From the NCBI GenBank assembly GCA_018873245.2, contig JAEMBT020000005.1, forward strand, positions 1,066,001-1,130,000: a stretch of DNA of 64,000 nt. Reading direction: 5' to 3'. Position 1 is the first letter of the stretch, and the number at the start of each line of letters is the position of its first letter. Source of the DNA: Archegozetes longisetosus. Its lineage: Eukaryota; Arthropoda; Arachnida; Sarcoptiformes; Trhypochthoniidae. The notes under the pieces are model-generated. The model saw only the letters and a list, made by a program, of their open reading frames with translations, did no database searches and was not told the origin of the DNA. The translations under genes and the position numbers were made by a program. This document shows, piece by piece, positions 15,287-29,600 of the stretch.

Positions 15287-18200
15287 AGTGACTTTTAGTT
15301 TGTCTTTGCATTAAAGTTTGATCTGAATCACGAAACTCTATCATTATAAAGTACTATTTACACTGTTAGCATCTCATACCATTTCGAGCACACCTACTAC
15401 TTCCCTACTATTTCTTCTACAATAATCCTCATCAAATCTCTGCCTACGGTCTCCTATTTTGCAATAAGATTTGTTTGGGTGAAATTTTTACTCGAATCGT
15501 GTGAATTATTGCTTCAATTTCCAGAAATATTGTTAGCATATCGTTCTCTACTTCTAAAAACAGAAGTACCAAAAGTCTTCACTCGCGGACCCTTCATTTT
15601 TAAAGCTTTTTAACTTTGCTCTTAAATACGACTCCGAACCGATAGAATCGAAAATTGAAAGCTTTTCGAACTTTATTGCCTAAAAACTATTAAGATATCT
15701 TATAGAGTAGTCCAATTGCTTTTTTATAGTATTTTAGTTGAAGTCAATTGCTTTTCGCTCGATTACAATAATTAATTTTCAAGTATTATATTACAAATGT
15801 CGAGTGTTATATTACTGTTTCTCGAAGTGCGATCAGGTAATCGAAAAAGTTTAGCCCAACATGAATCTGTGTGAATTTTCGGTTTTTACTTTGAAATATT
15901 CTTACATAAAAAATGTTTGAGAAACAACCTGAAACACAGAAACCAATGTACACTAAAAGTCAATGTATTTTAGTTATAATCGAGATGATGGATTAGTTAA
16001 GATATGCTTATGAACGTCTTCATTTGGTGAATGGATAAATCGAATTTGACTTAAAAATTGCTCATAAAAAATTTATTTAGAGAGGTCCAAATATGAGGTC
16101 ATTCACAGCACTAGTTGAAAGATGAATCGAAGGACTTCTATTATATACTTATTGATTTGAAAAGCTAGTTATCATAAGGCGTGTGCCATCGATTCTTTAT
16201 CATAAAATCTAATTTAGAAATGCATTGGCGGTAATGTTAATTGGTCTCCAATTAAAATCTCAAATGACTTCGGTTTTGTCAAAATGTCTTAAAACTTAGC
16301 TAAAATAGAGTCAAAATGTCAACTGAAGAGAGACTCAGTTTGATGATTATGTACGACATAAAAATAAAATAGTTAGCATTAACTAGTTTTTTCTTACTTA
16401 TGCCACAGGAATAGTTCGAACGTCAACTTTTAGTTTGCTTTTACATTAATTAATGCGTGCGACCATTTAGACAAAGCCTGTTAAAGACTTTTCGAAGGTT
16501 TGCAAAAGTCGAGACATTTGTGGACCACCCCGTCGAGACTCAACAGTCGACTCAAACCTCAGGACTTCCATCATTTTATGAGTTCATTTTTTGTTTATCA
16601 TTTCTTATAAATTAATAAAAACTTATTTCATTTTAAGTTTATTAAAGTTAAGCTCATTAAAAATTGTTAATAAACTGACGTTTATTACATTTGAAAAGTT
16701 GACTTCAACAATTATTTTTTGAGTCATAAAAGTTTTCTAATTTTAGCTCTTCTGGTTTAGCTTTTATTCTAATTATATTCTTTCAGTCAATTTAATAGCT
16801 ATTCCGAGCTAATTATTTAGTCGTATAAGAATAATTTATGTTTAAAACAGTCGATTGCCATCAATTTCAGTTTAATGAGCCGTATCTGAAAAGCCAAAGA
16901 TTGAGGCAAAACAGAAATTAATTAAAATTTTATTGATTAGCGTTAATGAACAAAAGATACGACTATATAGATGATTGGCATTAAGACTATTGAATTATGC
17001 TCAAATAACTGCATTACATTGTTCTATGATTTATACATTTAATAAAAGTTTGCCAACTCTCTAATCAATTAAATTAACTGTTTATCTAAAGTGTAGGCGA
17101 AATCAGTATTGACGCTAAGATTTATTATTCTCAAAAGTAGTTCATTATTGAAACTACTGGATAATGAAAGTTCAACTAAAATCTCAAGGCTTAGCAACAA
17201 TTTCAATCTTGTATAAGTAGTCGTTGATGTCCGTGATGTCCAATTATCTAACGTACGCGTGGATGCATTTCCTGTGCGGAGGCGACCAAAATTAGGGATT
17301 CAACGGTTGAGAGGCATGAAAGATGCGACTTCTAAATCATATTACTATCTACTATCATAATAATTAAACTCCACAAATATCTCTTCAAAAAAATAACATT
17401 CTCTATCTAAGGTTTTAATCGACTAAAGTGTCTCGAAATTGTAATCATAGTGAATACTAATTAAATTATAACTCATTTTATTTGAATTAATGGTTCAATT
17501 AAAAAAATCAAAGAGTTATTTATTGCGATTTCTACTTTAGTTATATTTTTATTATCAGAAATATACTGTTAAAATAATATTATATATCTGTAACTAATGT
17601 GGGTTTAAAAAGTCACGTACCTGTACGCTAAGAAAAAGGTGAACTTGTTTCAAGGCAAGTCTCACAACGCAAGGACTTTTCATTGAAGAAAATTTTTATA
17701 AACACTAAACGTCACAATTTTTACTATTCTGAATATATTATTGTTCATTTTTATGAATAAAAATCTTTTTTCCAACCAAAGCAAAACTATATCGTAATAA
17801 ATTAATGTCATGTTAACTCTAACTTAATCTCTTGAAAAAATAATTGCATAATTAAATTGCTATAAAAAATAAAATCAAGTTTTTACTTTCCAGCCTCACT
17901 TTTATCTGTTGTTTACAACAAAGCTATACATTAGATAAGTTGAGTAGTTATTGCTTTCTTTTGTAAAGGATTGTTAGTCTCAATCTATCTAATGTGTAAC
18001 TTTTTCACTTTTGACCCATTCATAATTTGAAGTTTTCCTCAAATTCATCAAATTTGGTTCAATCAACTCATTCAGTTGATCTGTGTTCTTGAAATTCCAA
18101 TATTCCTAACAATAAAAGATCGAAGTATCAAGTAACAATTTGTGAAAATTTTCCATCTTTCTCATTTAGCATTAATAAATAAGATAATTACTCTATCGTT

Positions 18201-21200
18201 CAAGTTTTAGCCCAATCAGTCAGGACCAATCTCTAATACATGTCAAAAAAAAATACTCTAACAGGCAAAATAATATTGTTTTGAGCCATTTAACAACTTT
18301 TGTGATGAATCAAAGTCCAATTTTTACTAAAGACAATGAAAAAAAAACTATGTTTGATTGTTCGATAATTTAATACTTGAAAAGTGCATAATTTTCTAGG
18401 TTAAATAATCAGATTACGAGTGGAGTGAATTAGGAAAAATGAATTGACAGAATTTTGAATTTGTAACAAGTTTTTAATCAAAATAAATGGAGGTATCTCG
18501 AATTTAAAAACAAAAGTGCTGGCAATCAATTGATGGGGTGTGGATAGAACTGGTCAATAAACGCATAAATTTGCATATTTGTTTCAATCTTTTTTCAGAT
18601 CACTCAATTGATTTGTTTATCAGCAACCGAAAACACTTTAATCCATTCTGTATTAATAGGACAGATCCCTATTTTGCCTCCAGATTAGTGCTAATCTTCG
18701 AGAAAATGTTACGAATGACCCTTTTTATATTTTGCACTCTTTCATTCAATTTTACATCAAATTTTCACGAATACTATGAAAAGATTGTGACGTTATTTAA
18801 ACGCGATGCAGTATAAAAGTTGACTTTTCCTGTAAAATGCAAAACTTAAAGCAAATTGAAATCATCTCATTTATTTGATATGCTAAAAGATATTAAATGA
18901 CGAATCTAACAATTTATCTAAGTTTGTCTTAGAGCAAATATATGATAAACTTGCGGCACAAGTCCCACTTTTTTCTCTTCTTCGGCATAAATTAAAATGA
19001 GAAAAAATAACTTATTATCGCTACTGAGAAGAGGCATAATTTTGGCTTTTCAAAAGTCGCAAATCATTTCGCAAACACACCTTTACATTAACACGTTTAA
19101 TATATTTGCTATACTTAATAAAACTCTCATAAAAATTTATAATTTATTGTCTTTATCATAACAAAAATCTTTAGAAAAATTCTTATTTGAGTTTAATTTG
19201 ATTTTATTGCTTTTCTTATTCAAATTTATTTGGCAGATCATTCAAAAAAGCAGCAAAATTTATTTCATTTTTTCAATGTATAACAGAATATGGAGTAAAA
19301 ACTTGAGAGATATATGAATTTAAATCCATATTTATATTTTAAAAATCTAAACAAAAAGTCAACTTCAAAGGTGGAAATTTTTTGTTTTACTAGGCCTATA
19401 AATTTTAAAGTTCATGAATCATTCAGAAAAGATTCAATTTTTTTTATTTATATAAATCTAAAATTATTGTTAACTCCCATTCTTGCTATCCATTTAAGAT
19501 TTTTGATTAATGTGATATTCATCAAAGTTTAATCGAATTTTAGAGTTATATACAGTGAGAGCACAATAGATAAGGTATTCACAATCAAAAATTTGCGGAA
19601 CCGACACAACTCTCAATATCAAAATATTAGAACTCCACCCATTTAATGAACCTACACATCAAACTTTCATAATTTGTATTATTGTCAAGGGTTTCATCTA
19701 TTCATTCGGTTAGCATTACTAATAAAAAATTTTCTCTTCACTTGAAGAATCAGATTGCAAAACAGCTGACACCGTTCAGACACCGTTCAGCTACGAATTG
19801 GCGACTCAATGGTGCGCTTATTCCGAATTTTATTAATATTTTTGATATGATTTCCCTAATCGCATATCGAAATGTAACAAGAAATTTACATTAACAGCTC
19901 TCCGTTTGTTATCACTTGTGAAAGACGTTTGAATTAGAGATGGAAAAAAGCTTTTAAATTACAGTCACATCACATCACGAATTATAGCTTAATCATATCG
20001 TGCAATTCAAGCCATACTTTTAATTCTTTCTTCTGTGTCCTTATTCTTTATAATTTCTTCTTTTATGAAGATAGAAATAGTTTTTATAACTGATTCAAAA
20101 AACTTTGTTAGAGTTGAAGTGCGTATTTCATGAAAAAATAAGTTATGAAAACATTTAAGACCAAAAGGTGAATAAATGAAATTTACGAGTTTCCGGTTAA
20201 TAATATGTTAGCTACGGAATATTGTGATCACTACAAGAAGTCTAGCCAAATATTTTGGGACTTTTTAAACTTGTCTGTGAACCGAATTGCTTATGATTTT
20301 TTAAGTTTTTTCTCAGGGATAATTTATCTTGTAAGATTAGATCATTTGAACTATGCATGAAATGGAAAAGTGAATTACTATGTTTTCATACTCACAAACA
20401 CTAATCATAAGAGAAAGCTTTAGCGCCAGAAATCAATGAGAGAATCAAGATTTTTAGAAAATGATTTTCCACTTGTTAACACCTGAGAGCTCAGTGTAAA
20501 TGTTTGATTTCCTAAATGCAACTTTTCTAAAGCGCTTTTATATATTGAAACAACATTTCTCTTTTTTACGCTTAATTAACGAATCGCGTGCGAAAGACTA
20601 GCCCTAAACGTGATTTTATGTTTTTAAAAAGTTTGAACTAAGAGTTCATCACAGTCTTCAACAATTTTAATATTATAATTTTGGCGAAAGATAGTATGCC
20701 TTAAATAAAAGGCTCGTTATTATTGAAAAAGAGAACCACTTTTTACACCCAAGTAGCGCGAAAAAGCCATAAATTTTATAAAAACACTAATTGTTATGTA
20801 GTGTTACTTATTATAACTGACATTTAGCCTGAAAGTTGAGCTTTATTTGATGAAATATGCAAAGTACGCACACTATTAATTTGCATTTCACTTTTAAAAA
20901 CTATTCATCATTAAAATTAATAATCTTTGAATTAAAATCCAAAATATAAATCTTAAAATTGATAGCTTTACAAGTAGCTATAGATTTTAAATAACAAATT
21001 GCAAATATTCAGTGCACCACATCATATACTGATTGGATTAATAAAAAAAACTATTTCTCTCTTTTTACATACGATTTCCATTATAAATGTTATAATTTTT
21101 CAATTCACTCATTTTTCAGTTCATGTTTCAATTTTTTAGTGGAATTTGAAGCCATTACAGATTTTCAATTACTTATTAGCTGAGAATACTAACGAACTGC

Positions 21201-24200
21201 AGAGTTAAAGCTTAAATCGAAAGATGATATATTGAGAAGCAGTTTATTTTGGCCGTTCAACTCCATATTAATGAATGACTCGATAAATTGAACATTCAGT
21301 ACAATTATGTTTACTTAATGCTAAATACAAACGTCTGGCGTATTATCTCAAATAATAGGGCCTCGGGGCTGAATACTTGCCGACAAAATTGTATTGTAAT
21401 ATATGACATAATTGTTATTTAACGGATGCGCCAATTATTAAAGGAGAGAATTTAGAGTTAACTTCAACTGTAAGTTAATACACGCCGGCCTGTAATCAAA
21501 AGCAAGTGAAACACTTTTAGTGGTTTACAGCCTTTAATTCTATGCAATTTCTATTCTGCTCTAATGTCTCACAGCGTGAATCAATCGATTTCATCTTTCA
21601 CTTTTCACTTTGTTTTGAATTAAAACTAAAAGTAAAAGTGTTTTTTAGATTACACGTAACCACAAATATATTGCATAAATACAACGCTTAGTCGAATAGG
21701 TATTTTCAAATACAATTTTTAAGTTCAAAATAATAATGCAATAGTACTGAACAAAACTGCGGGTCACAAATTCCATACCTATTAGTAAGACCATTAAGTT
21801 TTCGGTTAATTGCTTGCAACTATGATCGAAAGTTTCACTTTTTTCTATATTCTTTTCATCGAATAGCATAAAATGGCATAAAGGCTGCAAATTGTTCGGT
21901 AAGTGAAGTTTGAGTTGACAAATTTGTTAAGAACAACTATCCTGAGAATAGTTGAACCGAATTCTGAAAAACTGAAGCAACAATTTAAATTAAAGAACGA
22001 GTAAAAAGCTACTCCTCTCAGAGAGCCGATGGCTAATGAATGGAGAAAGAGTGCCTAACTCATTCAATTTAGAAAAATGATTGCATGAATTAGAGTTTAT
22101 AAAAAAGTAATGGTATAGTATTAGCAGATCGCAAATGAAGGGCACAAATGACGCTGCAATTTAAGATAATAATTATTATTATTAAGAGTAAACTTGATTT
22201 GCCAACTAATTCATTTGATAGCTTTTAATTTATATGCATAGGGTTAAAGTGGTTAATTGGCTCTACCATTCAGCTTAAATTGACAATTATTCAATTGAAA
22301 TTTACAAATGTTTTATTTGCCAATTAGTTTCAATGCTATAATACAAATGTTACAAGTCCAACAACAAATATATGAGTCTTTCGTTTATCAAATAGCAATC
22401 AGTGAAATATTGAGCTCTGCTTTCAGTCCCCTAACTCGATTCAATTCAATTATAGGAATGCGTTAGAAAAAACAGTTTGTTCTCAAGTTTAAAACTAATT
22501 TGATTTGCTTTGAAAATGTAGAAAATAAGTAATTCTACTTCAATAAGTAATAGATTTCATTTGAATGAAATAACTAGAAGAACAAACAACTTGAACAAAC
22601 CACAAAATTATAATACATTAATGGGAGAAATAGTTTAGTTGGCATTTGAGAAATGATATACCACTAAATGCCGGATAAATGGATGAGTATTTGTGTTGTT
22701 GGCGTAACTGCAATTAGTTTAGTATACAGTTTCAATAGCCATCATTGGGAGGCTTGGCTTCCAAGAGAAATTCGAAACAATTTACTCGCGGCTGGAGATA
22801 CAGAATTAGACATTAATAAAATTGATCGCAATTGTATAATACAGTAAATGGACTATTGTATGACTCAGACAGCCAATTGAAAAACTAGCTCAGTAATTAT
22901 TACACCTGACAAAAAATTCAACTAAACTCTATTTTAGGATCTGGTCCAATGAATTTTTTTTCTCTATTTTCTTAAGTTAGTTACTCATTGAAAAGACATT
23001 TTCTTATTTACGAGTCTAGTTTATGATATGGCAATTAAATTCGCAAAATTATATTAAGAATTTGTTTGATGAGTTTCATATTATTGATTTTTCTGGATCT
23101 TCTTTTAGAAACAGGAATTAAGATATGATGTCATCAATTTTAATCTGATTCGGTCAGATCAGGTTTAACTGAGAAGAAGTGCACCATTCAACTTAAAATG
23201 TGATGGGTTGGGATCAGACACTAAGGACTTATTAGCTTTTTGTCTGAATTTATTATTCTGTTAATATTAAATATTCAGTTATTTTGATGATTTGGTATAA
23301 ACATAACCGCTTAAAATCCTTGGCATAATTAAGATATTGAAGGCTTTTAACTATGAACTGAGTTAGTAGTAATAAAATGTTTTACGACTTTCTAAATTAC
23401 TTTTAACTTGATTTCGTTTATTTAATTGGTAAAGTTTTTGATAGTATGATAAACTCTTTAATTGTCATTTAAACGTTAAGCAATGGGGGCTTTCATGCAT
23501 TTTCAATACTTAGACGAATACACGAAAGTTTTCGATTCAAATTTCAAATCTTTGTTTTGATTGACAGCATCGCGATTCTTAGCATAAAATTGCGCCTCAA
23601 TTTTGCGAAGTACTTGTGAGAACGACTCGAACACTTTCTTATCAAGTCAAACAATACAAGTTTCGGGATTTATTGATATGTGAAAGTCGTAGCTGCAAAT
23701 TTAATCATAACTTAAATTATGATAAAGTATAGGATTACTAGTGATGCGATAAATTACGTTCAATTTTAATAGACAAAGAGTAAGACAAATCGGATTTTAA
23801 CCTATGATCTCATGACCCGATCATATAGACTATAGTCAGTGATTTATTTACTAACTTTATTATCATTTTTTATTATTCAAACTGAAACCAATATCACTTT
23901 AATAGCTAGCTTTTAAAAAGCCATGAAAAAAACTAAATGCTTTCGAAGTTATTTTTATTGCACTGCAATTCTTTTATTTGCTGTTAATATTTTCTTCTCT
24001 GGTTTCGGTTTTATCATTACTACAAAACTAGGTTCATATTACCATAAATACATTCATACAATCAATTAATTGACCACATCCATGATAACGATTGACAAAT
24101 TTGTTATGCTCTTTTAGTTTTGAAAAGTGGCAAAACTGATGTCTTGATAGGTCACAATTTGTGGCATGTTCGCAAATCATTTTAAGCTTGATTGTTCGAC

Positions 24201-24540
24201 TTTTCAGAAATTCATTGTTTAAATTTGTTTATCTCGCATACACTTCAAATCATAGTCTGCGGACAACTTTTGATTTACTACAGATTTAAAGTCTCTTAAA
24301 AAACTTGAGTGCTTTAAACTTTTTTTCCTTTTTTGATGAATTGCAGATACATTGTTAAGAAGAACTTGAAAACATCGGAAATTTCACAGCAATGTTTTAA
24401 TAAGATTACTCTATTATTAAATAAAAGCAGATTTTATAACTTGAAGATAAGTTTTCTCAAATGTTTTTAAGTCTATTTCAATGCACTTAATAACTCTTCA
24501 CTTATTATTGTTATATATAACAAACTACTGGTAGAAGCAA
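15287..24540. other. AT-rich non-coding DNA, no gene recognised
   Basis: No recognisable gene. G+C-richer patches lie at about 16490-16580 and 17222-17335; the second is open on the plus strand for about 48 codons without a Met near its start. A sequence resembling a Tc1-type transposon end starts at 19551. A 54-codon open frame at 22683-22847 has a hydrophobic N-terminus but no known relatives that I recognise. All other open frames look like chance. Confidence 0.6.
19768..19789 (+). repeat. Tandem duplication of an 11-bp unit
   Basis: GACACCGTTCA occurs twice head to tail with no difference. This is a recent local slippage or duplication in otherwise unremarkable sequence. Confidence 0.8.
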
Positions 24541-24556
24541 GAGATGAGCCATAAAA

Positions 24557-25090
24557 ATGCACTTTTTTCATTTCATTGTATTGTTATTTTTTCGAGTGAC
24601 AAATGATTTGTTTGGTAAGTTTACATACAGTAGTGTTTAGTACGCTTGAAAAAGTTAGTGAAAGTAATATTGGAATTGATTGAATAGGCTCTGGCTTCGG
24701 CATTCAGCCTAACCGTTTAGCAAACATGTTGAAATGTCTCTGTTTACTTTAGGCAGTGCTGAACAGCTCACTGGCACAGGTATGTCTTCAATGAATCACT
24801 ACCAAACAATTGTATAAGCTTTTAAGACACTTGTGTTTGCATACTTTCCGCACTCTTTTCCCCTTCGATATGACTTACGAGTATTTTTGTGCGATCTCTT
24901 TTTTCTTAAGGTCCATTGACTGGCGACTAGGATTGGGCGTTGTCCGAAAATTTTTCGGATCGCGCATCACAACAAAATGCTATCTTATGCGCTCCGATTT
25001 TGTGTAACACACCCATCAGGTGAAAGGTTGACCGGTAGAAGGAAGGGAGGGTAGCATGAAAGGGGTCCCATTCCTGCGGTGAAGATGATT
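24557..25090 (+). other. Exon-like cluster, possible secreted short peptide gene
   Basis: An ATG at 24557 opens MHFFHFIVLLFFRVTNDLFG, which has the look of a signal peptide, and runs into a consensus GTAAGT donor at 24615 (phase 1). Downstream, a 27-base segment at about 24753-24779 lies between a TTTACTTTAG acceptor and a GTATGT donor and would continue in frame as SAEQLTGTG. A G+C-rich tract follows at 24905-25080. No family is recognised, and splice motifs of this quality occur many times by chance in 64 kb. Confidence 0.2.
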
Positions 25091-25259
25091 TTTTACAAGA
25101 ATTACCTGCTCAGGCAATTTATGTTTACTATCTCATAAAAGTGCACCTTTTACCCAATAATCTTCCAATCATTCGTCTCTAACGTTCAATTTATTCAAAA
25201 CCATTTTTCGTATTGCACACAAACGCAAGTGCACTGACTATTACACACATTTCCATATA

Positions 25260-25432
25260 CAGTCATACCCCGATAAAGGTCACCTTTTTATAGTGAATCC
25301 TCGATATAGTGGACGCAAGAATCGGAAATGACACCCCTCTCTCAACTAATATCAATATCCTTATAGTGAAACTTTGCTACAGTGAATGTGAATTATTGGT
25401 TCCCAGCATTTTACTATATCGAGGTATCACTG
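25260..25432. mobile_element. pogo/Tigger-like MITE (Tc1-mariner superfamily), 173 bp
   Basis: The left end reads CAGTCATACCCCGATAAAG and the complement of the right end reads CAGTGATACCTCGATATAG, so the two pair with three mismatches over about 19 bases. TA dinucleotides lie directly outside both ends (25258-25259 and 25433-25434), the Tc1-mariner target duplication. CAGT.ATACC.CGATATAG is the style of end seen in pogo/Tigger elements. Motifs like TATAGTGAA and CTCGATATAGTGG recur inside. It is too short to encode a transposase and so is non-autonomous. An open frame beginning at 25309 merely crosses it. Confidence 0.75.
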
Positions 25433-25569
25433 TAACAGATACTAGTTTTTCAACAGCTAAATCGAATTATTTGTATACATTTATACTACAAATTATTTCT
25501 GATACTTGTATTATCGACTTGTTATCCCATTTTTGAGAACTTCAAACTTTTGTCAGCTCTCAATTTCTT

Positions 25570-26660
25570 TGATTATATTTCTTAAAGAGATTTGTCTGTA
25601 CTTTGTATTAAAAGCGAAAGCAAGCGATTAAGCCACTGATCCCTCGGAGCACTTTTGAGGGAGACGTAGAACTGCATGACAATTGAAGCAATCAATTTGA
25701 ATACATGACTTTATGTTGAACGCTTAAACGTTTTAAGTATTCAGTTTTACGTCTAATATTGGCATTTTGGCCATTATAGCTTCTCATCGTTTGCAGCATC
25801 TCATTCTCTGCGTGCGTCCAACTATTATAAATCGATGTAATCCCACTGATTCCCTGTTCTTTGTGGTCTTTGGTGATGCCGTTCATATTTGGGTGCTTTT
25901 GAGCACTCGTGTTTGACTTTAGATTTCTTTACAACATATCCTGCAGTTCTAGAAAAGCCTCTGTTATCATAACTGTCTATCGGAATTGTGAATGACGAGT
26001 GCTATAGCATTCATTTTATGTGTCACTTCACGATAAATCCGAATGTTTTCTTTCTTCAAAAGAGTCCACATGAATAAATACAGGCAAACCTTAAATTGAT
26101 TTAGTTTGAGTGCACAGTTTACTTATTGTTTTTTCTTCTCTTCTTGTTCATTAAACAAATTTAGATGCTGTCAAACACATGTAATTCATAAATATTCGGC
26201 AACTCACGTGTACTGATTTTTCAGAAAATTCTTGACTGCCCACAAGCCCTGATAACAAGTACAAGGATTTAATATTGAGCCATAACAATGTAGGAGTAAA
26301 TTATAAATTTCTCTTTTGATAGCCTAATATCTTTATGGTTAGTATACCCCTAATAATGATTATAAAGTTCTGAACGAGCATTACTGTTGATGACCAAAAG
26401 CATTTTAGTCTCATATATCTACTCTAAATGTTTCGAATCGAGGATCGTATACAACGTCGAACACCAGGCGTGGGATTTTTCAGTATCTCTAAAAGAGTAC
26501 GATTTATAGTTATGCTCCATAGAGACAAATGAATCAAATGGTAATCAACTTATTTTTTGCGGTACTTATGCGACCTGAGACTCTTACCCCGTGCCATTAA
26601 TGACCCGGGACACGTATCGAAGCTTCCCTACCGATGGTGTTTACCTGCTAGAGATTGTTT
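25570..26660. other. G+C-richer non-coding stretch beside the MITE
   Basis: Two patches, 25600-25930 and 26440-26650, are visibly less AT-rich than their surroundings. The first holds a hydrophilic minus-strand open frame (25692-25886, MNGITKDHKEQGISG...) that stays open upstream for about 14 more codons. I recognise no domain in either patch. Confidence 0.3.
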
Positions 26661-29600
26661 ACGATCATATTAATCAATAATTCATAATCAAGATGATCTG
26701 AATGTCACAATACATTTATGTCAACTATACTTCGTAATAATTATTTCAAATTTGTCTCTGTTTTTCTACTTTTTTTTGATACTAAGCCCTAATGCCATTA
26801 GTGTCATAGCAGGCAAACCAATAATATTTTCCTTGTACTGCCACCAAAAGCTAGTTTCAAGTCTAGTGTTGTATTTTTTTATGATGATGTGATGGCAAGT
26901 CTTTGATATACTACTAAAAGTCTATAGTCGGGTCTATACTGCCATTTACTTAAATCACTTACAACTCCGGTGGTCTGAAGGGTCCAAAGATGTGCTGCAC
27001 TTTTCATTGACATACTTTGTACACCAGAATTATCATAATAAGCGTTTAATCATATATTTTCCAATCCATTTCTGTCATTTTATCGATCTACATATCAGAA
27101 ACTCTTATTCGAACAATTTATTTAATGATTTTTTTAATTTCCTTATCTCTAAGTGTCATTAATTAAAAAGTTTATGAAACATATTCATCATATCAATCTT
27201 TGAGAATTCACTCATATCAATGCATCGAGACGACGATAGCTCAAAATTTGGTAACTAATCTTTTTCAATATTAATATTTAAAAGTTTTCATGAAAATATT
27301 ATACGTTTACTGTTCGTAATCTCCTGCAGAACAAGTATTTATTGTTCAGCACTTAGTATTCATGATAGAGAGGTTTTAGTTGTTGGCATAGATTGAGCCG
27401 AAAAGTCAACTAAAGCGCACTAAACAAATGAAAAATACGAAAATTAGCTTAAACAACGAAAAAGCCAAGCACATGAAATAGTTTTTCCTTGAAATCTTGA
27501 TGCTTCTGTTAACAACAAGTTTGTTGATGTGTTGCATTTTTAGCGTTTCGTGTTTGATTTGATCTTAAAAAATGTTTATTGTCCTCATCATATATTTTGG
27601 AGGGCCCCCTAAACTATCTGTCTTCTCTCTGTTAAATAGTGAATCGACATAAATTTTTGTACTTCAAACTTTATCATATCAGCTTCTTCATTTAATTAAG
27701 TTAATCAGATTTATTTTTTATGTAGTTTAGATTTTTTCTTAATTTCAAATAGTTTGAAAAGTTTTGTGAATTATGTGCTTTAAAAGTCTGTCTCGTCAAA
27801 CAGAAAAAAGTGTTTATAAAGCGTTAGGCAATCAATTTAGCAATTTTGCAATTGCTTGTGATATTGTCAGCTCTAGTATGAAACAAAACATGCAAATTTT
27901 TTTATGGTTGTAAACAAAGTTAGTTATTAGTCTCACTAATTTTATCATTGAACAACTATTTTATTTATAATTCTGTTAGTCATCTTCTAATGGTTTTTGC
28001 GTTCAATAAAACGCTTTTTCGAAATAAATAGAGTTCGGATCTATAATAAGAATTGAAGGCACTCTGCATCAAATTTTTCTCTTATGTTAACGTTATTCAA
28101 ACTGATTATCAACCGTTGTTGTTTTTGATTTTTAAACTACTAACTTATTGAGCTAGATATTTTCTTGTTTCAATAGTATTGATAAGAAATAAATGAATTT
28201 GTTCGTTACAAGAATCCATAATAAAAGAAAATAATAACCTATTGTCATTTTTGTCTGTCATACATTCTATAGATGATGAAAAATAATTTTCAACTCCTCA
28301 GTGCTGATATTGCAGCGCAAAAAATGGATTTATATAGCAAAAATAAGTAATTGAGGTTCGTGTTAGTTGAATTAGCTGAACTCTGTTAATGAAGCCTTTC
28401 AACTGATTTCCTTCATAACTAACTTTTATGTTTGTTCGACAAATAACTGGTTGCTGCTAAGTCATGCCGTATTTTACGATTTGTTAAATGTTTCATTTGG
28501 CCAAAAACAAAATTGTAACGAATTAGTTGCTGGCAAATGAAATGAAAACGAAATAAAATATATAGCTCTGGTTCATTCATTAATAAATAAATTAGTTGTC
28601 GCGACCAATTTGTTATTTTTCTACACCAGTTCATATAATAGTTGAGCACAACTTAATCACGATTGCACCTCGAATCTAGAGGTGCAAATTTTCATCACAC
28701 CCTTCCTCTTGGCGAACATCACAAATGCTTTACTAACTTAACATTTCCTCTCAAATAAAAGTAAATCTTTGGCTAATGCTTTACCTCAAGTCACCACCCA
28801 ATTGATTGCTCTGATGAAAGTTTGACACTTTTTTATTTTATTCAAATTCAGTTTGCATTACATGAAGTTATATAAAAGAGAAAAACAATACCTTCTTAAA
28901 CAAATATATATAATGATAACGTTTTTTATCAAATATATAAAAACTGCAAAAATAATGAGAATATAGGTTTATAAAAAATCTAATTTGTTTTACTATACTT
29001 TTGTTCTAATGATTTGTTTTGTTCCAACAGTTAAATACTAACTGAAAACCCCTTCAATTGTTTGAAATGTACAAAATATTTATTATCAATAATAATAATT
29101 ATATTCTAATGATAATGTCTATAATATATTCGTCAACTTACAAACGATATACAGCCCAACAATTGCGGATATTTTTTCTAGTAAAAAAGTCTTATTTGAT
29201 ATGTTGATTCATTTTAAACCCCACCAAAACATCGATTTACAAACTAATAGTGCCTACTCTATAGAGACCACATATGGCTTCTCGATTCAGATATATTTAC
29301 TATAATCTAAAATTGAAATCACCGGCAATCAATGTTCTGTTACACCAATAAAAAAGACCAGAACATATCAAATAACATAATACTGTTACAGCTTTATGGC
29401 GTTCTCCCATTGCTTTTTATAATAAATTTTGGGCCTCAAATTTTTTCTTCGGTTCCCAATCAACAAATTTATGTAATAGTATTTGTGTGTCTTAAAAGTG
29501 TTTGAAAAGTCACTTCATAAACATGTTTCACATATATAGTGTCTGTAACGGCAAAACCTGGCATTTTGCCAAAATTTGTAAAAATACAAAACTATGTTTA

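Noticed and set aside
25309-25536. 75-codon plus-strand frame
   Set aside because: More than half of it is the pogo-like MITE, and the frame crosses the element border.
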